Below are positions 56,525 to 64,000 of a stretch of 64,000 bases of DNA, in pieces; the stretch's first letter is position 1, and every line of letters starts with the position of its first letter. The position numbers and the translations under genes are program-made. Source of the DNA: Saccharina japonica (taxonomy: Eukaryota; Sar; Phaeophyceae; Laminariales; Laminariaceae); NCBI GenBank assembly GCA_008828725.1, contig MEHQ01004136.1, positions 62,001-126,000 of the forward strand, in the 5' to 3' direction. Under the pieces are notes generated by a model. That model was not told the DNA's origin. It searched no databases and was given only the letters and a program-made list of their open reading frames with translations.

Positions 56525-58336
56525 CTGAATGGCAGAGGGAAATTAAAAAGACAAGGAGGAAATGGCAGACGAGGGCGCCCGTGAAAAAAGAGAAAGCGGC
56601 AAACCACAGGAAAACCAATCTGAGCGTTGTGATTACAGGACAAAAAAAAACTACACACAACATAAAAAAAACAGGACGGAAAAAGATAATAACAGTTAGT
56701 AAAAACACGTTTTCGAGCATGATATGATATGTACCCCCCTTAACCCTAGCGAAACCAACTGTAAAGTATTCGGACTATTCGGACTATTCGGCGCCTTAAC
56801 ATTTGTGTTTCGGGCGCCCTTGTGCCAGACGGTAAATATAATAAAGGGGAGGGGTGTCAGAGGATTCAAGAAGAGCGGCCAGAGGAATAAAAAAGCAAGG
56901 GGTGTCAGAGGATTGAAAAATGAAGGGCTGTCGGAGGATAAAGGAAGAGCGACCAGACGAGAGAACATTCGAGTTTTAGGAGCCTCGGCGTCGTCTCATC
57001 TGGACACACGCACGACATTGCCTTGGCAATCGGATGAGCAAAACAACGGTAACAACGGAAACAAAAAACAAATACAGGGTGACTAGAATAGAGGAGCCCC
57101 CTCAACCCCCCGAGACTGTATCTAGCCTGGAAACACCCAAATTGATGCCTCCATAACTTGTGCAAAAAAGGTTCAACAAACGGCGTGGAAAACAAGAGAA
57201 AGGTCGACCTTGGGGAGACTCGTATGTACGAGTCATGCTACGTACAGCGTTTTAAAAATGAAAAAGACACCTCACTCAGAGGCGCCAGGAACAGTCTGTT
57301 TTTGACGCCTCACAATAAAAAAAAGGTCAGAATGGAAAACAAACCGGAGCGCTGTGATCCGTGATGACAGCGCTCCCGTTTGTTTTCCATTATGACCATG
57401 TTTAATTTGGTGTCGACAGAAGACTGTTCCGGCAAGGAGGAACCTTGTTACTACTTATAGCAGTCAACAGTCTATTTATTACACGAGCCTCAGATATATT
57501 CGCTATCCGATGGGTGCACGTCAAAAACAAATCGGACAAGCCACTACCAATTTCGAGACCCAGGCAAAGGGAGTATACTAAAACCATGTAAAAAACACTG
57601 ATCGCACATTCGTGCAGAAGTCCCACCCCACTGGTTTGTTTTTCATTCTGAGTACGTATGACCTTTTTTTATTTTTTTGAGTGCAGTGTCGTTTTGTCCT
57701 ATTCGTTTTTAGAAAATGACAAAAAGTTCCCTCGTTTAATGCCTAGCCCCTGTTCATCATATACCAGGGTATGTGTTTGCGCCTAGAGCAGTGTTTTGTC
57801 AAAGCTAGACTTAAACATACGACATGGAGGTCCAAGGGTTGGGAACTTGAGAAACCCGACATGCCCCCCTAGACCGCATCACGCCTCCAAAATACCTGGT
57901 ATGTAAAACCCACAACGTTTTGAGACTGGCGCAGGGCACACCAGAGGCAATGATAGTCAACGATAGTCAATGCCAAATATACACCCCGCAAGTATCACTA
58001 CTGTAGTATTATACCGAGCTTGCAAGGATTATTTTCGAGGAAAACATTGATCTCACAGCAGAGGCGTTTGTTCTTGTTTTGTTTTGGTCCAAATGTAACG
58101 CTGGCTTGAATACTTCCACTTCCCTTCATTGAAACTATCGACGCGCACCTGAAGCCAAGCACCCCTTTCCCGTCGGCCTAAGGCTCATCTTATGGATACA
58201 TACAGTGACCGAAACACGGGTGAGCAGTCTGCGAGGCGCTTCCGCGTTCCTACTCACTTCGCCGAAATTCTGACGGCGCACGGTTGCGACGATACCACTC
58301 TATTCACCCTCAATACGGTCAGACTAAATATTTGTT

Positions 58337-59007
58337 TGAGTTCGTGCCGAATTACTGGCGTTATCCTGTCCACATACACCGTCCCTATTATAGCAAGGTC
58401 GCCGATTGCCAGTGCCCGGGTGAAGTAAAAGGCTACTTGATAGCTCCTCGATAGCTACTTGATAGCTAGTTTGATAGCTGCTTCAGTGACAACCCTCAGA
58501 AAAAGCAGGCCTTATACATATAGGTACATACATACATACATATCCCTGCCAGTAAGGGACATATACATATACATGTGCAACTATGCTTGTGTCCGTGCCG
58601 AGTTAACAGTATTATTGGATTGTCTTGTCGACATGCGCCGTACTTACACCTATAAGCTGCTAATAATAATAGGAAATGCACTTATGGTTATAGCATGGTT
58701 GTAGGATGGCTATGGTTATAGGCGACGTCCACACGACGCATGATACCTGGCATGTTTTCCTACTATCTCACAAGGCTTACCGTGTACCAGTAGGTGCTTA
58801 TAGTAGATTGTGTAGATTATAGTGTTGCCGTTTGAGGCACGAGGGCATGCATGACACATAACCAAACCACACAGCAGTAGTAGTAGTAGTAGTCGTAGTA
58901 GTAGTAGTAGTAGTAGTAGTAGCAGTAGTAGTAGTATATAGTAGTACTTGTGCACTCTTGCGGAGTTACTGGTCTTTTGGGGTTATGCTATCGACTTGCG
59001 CCACAAG
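58337..59007 (+). repeat. Three dispersed copies of a short repeat
   Basis: 58337-58386, 58589-58642 and 58949-59007 share a gtgc.gagttactg core and a following tgtcgacatgcgcc-type segment. Function unknown. Confidence 0.5.
58872..58948 (+). repeat. AGT trinucleotide array
   Basis: About 22 GTA/AGT units with two AGC and one CGT interruptions. Confidence 0.9.
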
Positions 59008-59385
59008 TATACCAGTACTCGTAGTGCTCTACCAGGTACCGATAAAGAAAACGATGGTAGGTAAGGGTATCAGATGCCCCGGGAATGTTTGGAAGCCTTA
59101 CCGTAAGAGCACTAAGGCCAATAAGATGCCTGCTACGCCAGCTTTTGGTCAACATATTTCCGACTGAGCAAATTATCGCTGCAATATCATACAAAATGAA
59201 GTATCATAATTAGGCCATGCTGTATGATACTTGAGCCATGGGATTGTCCATGAAGCTGCTTGCACTTTCACTGTTCGGTATTATCAGTAGCAACAGTAGT
59301 AGCAACAGTAGAAACAGTAGAAATGCTTGGTGCACCCCTATTGTCCAAAAACAAAAAAAAGGAAGTTGGCGGTCTTCCTCGCGTT

Positions 59386-59513
59386 GGTTAATTTGGTTGA
59401 TATGCTTCATACCTTGCGGATGTGGAAGTTGCCATACATAAACTGTTTAATGGTTAATCTGGTTGGTCTGCTTCACCTGGCGAATGTGGGAGTTGCCATA
59501 CATAAGAATCTTG
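59386..59513 (+). repeat. 67-bp tandem repeat, two copies
   Basis: Starts at ggttaatttggttg (59386) and ggttaatctggttg (59453). Both copies contain the shared ggtctgcttc-like and gttgccatacataa blocks. Confidence 0.7.
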
Positions 59514-59680
59514 AAATTCGGCGGAAACGGTCCTCCGGCTGTGTCCAATGGAGTTGGGGCTCTGCACAACCCTTGAGTCACCGCCAGTGGTTCCCATTTG
59601 GGGTATGCCGAACTGACTTGGCCCGGGCAAAAATATCTGTCGGTAAAGGCATAGTTAACGGCAGGAGGGCGTTGCACGCG

Positions 59681-59722
59681 GTTAGGGTTAGGGTTAGGGT
59701 TAGGGGTATAGGGTTAGGGTTA
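59681..59722 (+). repeat. Interstitial telomere-like repeat (longest)
   Basis: GGTTAGGG repeated, about six TTAGGG units with one gggtata interruption. A further unit lies at 59791-59802. Confidence 0.9.
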
Positions 59723-59876
59723 GAAGAGACCATCTACGACTACTCAGTATTAGGGTTATAGGTGGGGGGGTGCAAAAAGGGGATAAAGAGTTAGGGTTAG
59801 GGCAGATACGTCGAATAGAAAGGACAATCCACTATTCTATCCCTTCTCTATCAGCCTACCACGCGCGCGGGGGGAT

Positions 59877-59894
59877 GGGGGGGGGGGGGGGGGG
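59877..59894 (+). repeat. 18-G homopolymer
   Basis: An uninterrupted G run just 5' of a region related to the G-tract-linked repeat family. Confidence 0.75.
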
Positions 59895-60002
59895 TAGTCA
59901 TTTGTTGCTTGCCTTAGTCATTTGACCATTGACCACGCATCCGTACTTTAACCCGCCTCGTCATCTCAAGCTCAACATCAACGAGGGTAGATGCTCAGGT
60001 AC

Positions 60003-60181
60003 GGGGGGGGGGCGGGGGGTGTACTCATGCCATCCATGGCCGCGACGGAGCGCAACGGGTTTTCACCGACCACGCAAACATTGCTTGCACCAAGCGCGAA
60101 GCACCCAGGGGCGTTCGGCGACTCGCACGAAAGGTGAGCTGCATCCTATTATATGTATACCAAGAACCTCTTGTCAGGCGG
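60003..60181 (+). repeat. G-tract-linked repeat family, copy C (diverged)
   Basis: A G-rich start, gtgtactcatgcc, gggttttcaccgaccacgca, attgcttgcaccaagcgcga and gtgagctgcatcct, in the same order as copies A and B. Confidence 0.65.
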
Positions 60182-60483
60182 ACTTCCTCGCAACACGGAT
60201 GACAGCATATGGTAGCATTATTTGATTAGTGGGGGGGTGAAAAAACGACCCACGTTGAGGGTAGCAGCATATTAACCCCTTATTGGGGCGGTTAAGCAAG
60301 GTTAAGCAATTAAAGGAAGCCGCCGAAAGATGACGCTGGCCGTACACGTAATTGACCTTGCCATATTCTGACATTTGTTTGCCAAGTCGATTACATTCTG
60401 ATGCGATCCCGTCTGTTTAGCTATATGCACCTGAGCCCTCAAACCGAACGGCGGGTATCCAATTAGCCACCGGCAGGGCCCAC

Positions 60484-60535
60484 TTGGGACCCTGACACCA
60501 CCACGACGAACGTTGAGGCACCGTACCCCCGCAGA
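60484..60535 (-). CDS. Possible small exon of the minus-strand gene
   Basis: Between ttgtatgtacag and gtgggc on the minus strand. Phase 2 to 0 gives LRGYGASTFVVVVSGSQ. That phase exactly bridges the exon at 62439-62716 (ends phase 2) and the one at 56325-56524 (starts phase 0). It is short, and an alternative longer frame exists at the same acceptor, so the support is the phase fit only. Confidence 0.3.
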
Positions 60536-62039
60536 CTGTACATACAACCCACATATGAATACCAGTATAACAGTATAACAGTACCAGCACATCGTAACCA
60601 GAGTGTCATTATGTATTAATAGTGGAAAAATTACCCTCACCCTCTCTCTCCAGGGTGCTATATATGTATATATATATATGCTTACGACATGGTTCGACAC
60701 TACTATGGTTCACTTACAAACACTTCTAGATCATTATGACTGGCCCTGCGTATGAGACAAAGCGGGCAGGCCCTAACTCTCACTCTCACCTTGACCCTAA
60801 AGCCAAAGCAGAACCAAAGCAGAACCACTACGTACAAAATGAAGCACCAGCATTCCTTGCGGTCTCCTATATGTATAAATATAGGACCAGGTAGTGGGTG
60901 GTAAGCTCTACCGATCCTTGTGGGCGCAGCGCACACGATCTGGTCGACGGAGAAACCGTTCTCCCATACGAAAGGGTCGTGCAAATCTCACTGCATGATA
61001 AAACAAGTCGGCATTTGTCCGTCCAAGGTGCCTCTCCTTATACAAAACTTGATAAAACTACTACAAACAAGCCTCAGCTGTGAGTTCTACAACCTGAGGC
61101 GTTGGTATTATATAGGCTGTGCAATGCACGCATGCCGCTGCTAGTCTAGATACCTCCTCACTCCAGAGGTTTGATAAAACAAAAAAACGCCAGAAGTACA
61201 TCAACACATCAAACACATCAAGCAAAAAAGCGCCAGAAGTACATCAACACGATCCCATGGCCTACTGTTAGCATTGTGTTAAATACTACTTATATGTTAC
61301 CAAGGATTGCGTTAAATACTACTTATGTGATATTCTAAGGATTGTGTTAAATGCTACCGTAGTTCATCAGTTTAGGGGGGGGCTGTCTCTGCTATCGTAT
61401 CTGCTCTCTGCTCCCTGCCCTCTGTCATCATAAAATGTTTCGGCCAGCTGTTGTCTACTGTCTACTATTAATATCTACTGCCTGTTTGGCCACCTCTTCT
61501 CTATTAGAAGGTATCTGTTACCTTATTGGCAGAAACTTTTATGTTGTTTGTTGTCTTGTTGGCCACATGTTAATGTTAAGGTTAATGTTGTTACCTTATT
61601 GGCAGACGCCGAGCGCTGTGTCCATGGAAAAATCTCGTCTCGTCGAGAACGTTCCAAAGAATTTTCCGAAGCCCTTTCTAAGGCCAACTCTCTCTCGCTT
61701 TGTGTATGTGCCTCAACTTCCTTTGGAGATGAACGTATCAGCAATTCAGATATTTGCCCCAGGGGGTGTGTTACAAATCATAAATTATCTTGGTTACAAT
61801 GTGGCGTTTGGATGTGTATGCCGTAATCGTAATCGTCCGGTATGTGTCCCTATTAATTTTTAATAGTGCACTATAATTCCAAGATAAACCGAATTAAGAC
61901 TCTAGTTCGAAGTAATTTGTCCCCACAACGGGACTGCAGTCCTAACAAGCAAATAAGCCAATAAGCCGCATGCCTAAACGGGCAATGCCACGTTTCCCCC
62001 CTCAAGTCCCCAAACGAATCTCTGTTTTTTCCCTGTCAG

Positions 62040-62349
62040 GTACCTCAACTTCAACTTCCCCAAGAGGTACCTCATTGGTTCCCTCTCAAGACCGTTCGAA
62101 ACAGGGTAAGTCATTACTCCACCCGCGAGGCGGCTTACGATGTGTTCAAAACCTCACGTGCCGGATCGGGTCGGGTCAACAAGTTTTCCAATCTCGCAGT
62201 TCGGGTCGCATCTGGTCAAGAGCTTTATGAATCTCCAGGGTCGGGTCGAGTCAAGAGTTTTACAAATATTACGGGTCGGGTCGGGTGAAGAGACGGTGAA
62301 AAGCTCACGGGTCGGCAAAAACAACAACAACAGCAACAACAAAAACAAC

Positions 62350-62397
<48 letters not shown>
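62040..62397. repeat. Simple repeats near the CAA array
   Basis: 62170-62310 has repeated gggtcgggt words. 62321-62397 is a CAA trinucleotide array of about 20 units with few interruptions. Confidence 0.75.
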
Positions 62398-62438
62398 GGG
62401 AATGCATACGTAAGTAAATAGCCCGGTGATTATCTCAC

Positions 62439-62716
62439 CTAGCCTTCGCTGTGGCGCAGGTGCAATCGTATGGAGGCTCCTCCACGTATTCGTCGGACCA
62501 CTCGTTGGACTTGGTCATACTCAACAGCGGCAAGAGGTCATGCACGGAGCATGCTCTCAAATCTTCTTGTGTTCCTCCCCTCGAATCGTCTTCCCCTCCC
62601 TTCCCTCTGTCGATATGGCCCGCCGTAAAGTGTGCGGCAGGTTTACCGGCTGCACCTCGTGTCCATAGAGACAGAGACAACCCTACTCCGACCACCAACG
62701 CCAGCCGCGTCGCTAT
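62439..62716 (-). CDS. Exon with signal-anchor-like span, minus-strand gene
   Basis: A strong acceptor on the minus strand (long pyrimidine tract then ctttcag) and a consensus donor (tag|gtgaga). 278 bp, phase 0 to 2. It reads IATRLALVVGVGLSLSLW, a membrane span, then a charged linker, QEDLRACSVHDLLPLLSM and YVEEPPYDCTCATAKA. A type II membrane anchor would fit a Golgi glycan-modifying enzyme, so it may be the 5' part of the PC-esterase-like gene. The link is inference from strand, order and phases. Confidence 0.5.
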
Positions 62717-63970
62717 CTGAAAGAAAAAAGGGGAGGGGGGGAGGGGGTGGGGATGCAAAATAAGTAGACTATATTGTGTACCAGGTACGGTATGAAAAAA
62801 CATCAGTTACTGACAGGTAAAGGGGTGGAGTAATTGAATACATACATAGGCAATTGCATTTGTTTTTAGAAGACAATAGTGGGCAACGCCTGAGCTTCAC
62901 AGCACACAGCTATAGGACAACATAATGCTATTAATAGGGGACCCTTGGCTGACCGCCACCTACATGAAAAGCAGTATAATACGGCCGAAACGAGGCTTGA
63001 CGAGCCCAAAAAGGGCGGTCTCTTATGCACCACTCTGACCAATATGATCATGATCATTGGATCACCGGTCAGAGTCACATCTGTGGTGAGTGAGGGGTGG
63101 AGATTCGACGTGCATTTAGCTCCAAAATGTACAGACAACACGGTTCCCCTTCGGGATGTTGGTCACTTGAAATCCCGGGGGTGTCGCAAGGTGAAAATAG
63201 ATCGCACATGCTTCATAGTTTAATTTTCGCAGCAAACCTGTGGCATAGACTGTAAAAGTAGTAGCGACGGCCATTCCTAACAAAACAACTGTCACGAGAT
63301 GATATCGTATATGAGGTACAGTGGGTTTTCGGTGTTAATAAACTTCAGGTTGGTGTCCAGGCTCAACTACTTATTTTGTTTCTGAAGTCGATCTTAATAT
63401 TTTTTGTAGGATTTAAAGTCGATCCCACAGTGGTACTGCAGTTATGACGGCTGTTCTGCGCTGTACAGCTGAGTAAACATAAGATAGTTATGACAGAGCT
63501 GTTGCCCGACGAGTCCCGCCCCGGTCCTAGATAAGAGTATTCACTCGTACGTAATACCTTTTGGGCGGGTACCCTGGTACGCGTTTAGCAGCCGAGTACT
63601 CGTCTAAGGGTGCCCGTCGAACAGCTGGATATCCGGGTGCCCTGGGCCCAACTTCTCGGCGAGTATAAAGTGTTATCCATACCCGTGACGGGTATTAGCG
63701 GTTTTGTTGTTTTTAATCGTTGCTGTAAAGCGCGGGTGATATAAAAATCAGAGGCAGAATATTCTCGGAAGAATGAGAGAATGTGAGCTTTGTACGTACG
63801 TAAGAAATTTGGCCAATCAGATGAATGCAGAAATACATGGTAGTACGAATCGTAGCCCGTGATGTACACCTGGTCCAGTTCGTCGTTGTGACCTGCACGT
63901 GATAGCGCAGTGCAGCAGAGTCAGAGCTACAGGTCCAAGGTGTGATACAGACTAGTTTTGAGTTCCCAGT
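62717..63970. other. Right-end stretch without a certain gene
   Basis: A purine-rich tract (62727-62755) is the acceptor pyrimidine tract of the previous entry. A CTATTAATAG motif lies at 62928-62937. A minus frame at 63585-63869 (YITGYDSYYHVFLHSSDWPN onward) is open for about 95 codons, but no family is recognised. Confidence 0.35.
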
Positions 63971-64000
63971 ATGTCCGAGGAGAGCAAGTCGCCGGAGGCT
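63971..64000 (+). CDS. Possible 5' end of a gene cut by the window edge
   Basis: ATG followed by MSEESKSPEA, GC-rich compared with the flank, in a start context typical of a first exon. Only ten codons are visible. Confidence 0.3.
   Translation, partial: MSEESKSPEA

Noticed and set aside
61435..61863. 142-codon + strand frame
   Set aside because: It begins in tandem-repeat sequence. Two overlapping frames are equally open and neither shows a domain.
62040..62105. + strand exon between ttccctgtcag and gtaagt
   Set aside because: Splice sites look good and a frame (YLNFNFPKRYLIGSL) is open, but it lies antisense between better-supported minus-strand exons and has no partner exons.

Overview
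The window looks like nuclear DNA of a photosynthetic stramenopile, most likely a brown alga or a close relative. This is inferred, not proven. The reasons are: very long introns with short phase-matched exons; a Pmp-repeat/multi-membrane-span receptor-like gene of a kind common in stramenopiles; an apparent bipartite plastid-targeting leader (signal peptide followed by an ASF..AP-type motif); and many TTAGGG-type interstitial telomere repeats. Most six-frame open frames here are chance frames in introns and repeats, so the gene models below rest on exon borders, reading phase and domain sense.

Region 1 (1-26.5 kb, + strand) is the 3' part of one very large gene. Small symmetric phase 1-1 exons of 78-84 bp, each coding one Gly/Asn-rich Pmp-like repeat, sit kilobases apart (58, 431, 6050, 13708, 18962, 21237). 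A compact 3' block (22.56-26.49 kb) then codes more repeats, a cysteine-rich segment and about eight membrane spans. Intron sequence around the small exons is itself duplicated (for example 12.2-14.1 kb against 17.5-19.3 kb), so the exon array grew by tandem segmental duplication.

Region 2 (26.5-34.3 kb) has no gene I can support. It holds a G-tract-linked repeat, a 61-bp tandem repeat and a near-perfect 346-bp tandem duplication.

Region 3 (34.3-46.7 kb, + strand) is a six-exon gene for a probable plastid-targeted protein (217 aa) with a trigger-factor ribosome-binding-type domain. Its first intron (5.6 kb) carries a cluster of GTTGCGC hairpins, a 2.2-kb palindrome made of two head-to-head inverted-repeat elements, and a SINE.

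Region 4 (46.7-64 kb) holds a possible small 3' gene end at 48.3 kb (+) and minus-strand exons at 51.5-62.7 kb. The last of these encodes the C-terminal part of a PC-esterase/SGNH-like protein. The rest is repeats: a 9-bp purine-strand minisatellite, a degenerate satellite, trinucleotide arrays, telomere-like blocks and another SINE. A start codon for a further + strand gene may lie at the right edge.

The most unusual signal is a set of short TA-bounded near-palindromes (TATTAATA, TACAGTA/TACTGTA, TACCAGGTA/TACCTGGTA) scattered far above chance. In one SINE copy, two of them are exact 6-bp and 5-bp insertions into CTAG relative to a sister copy. They look like excision footprints, or minimal forms, of TA-targeting mobile elements.
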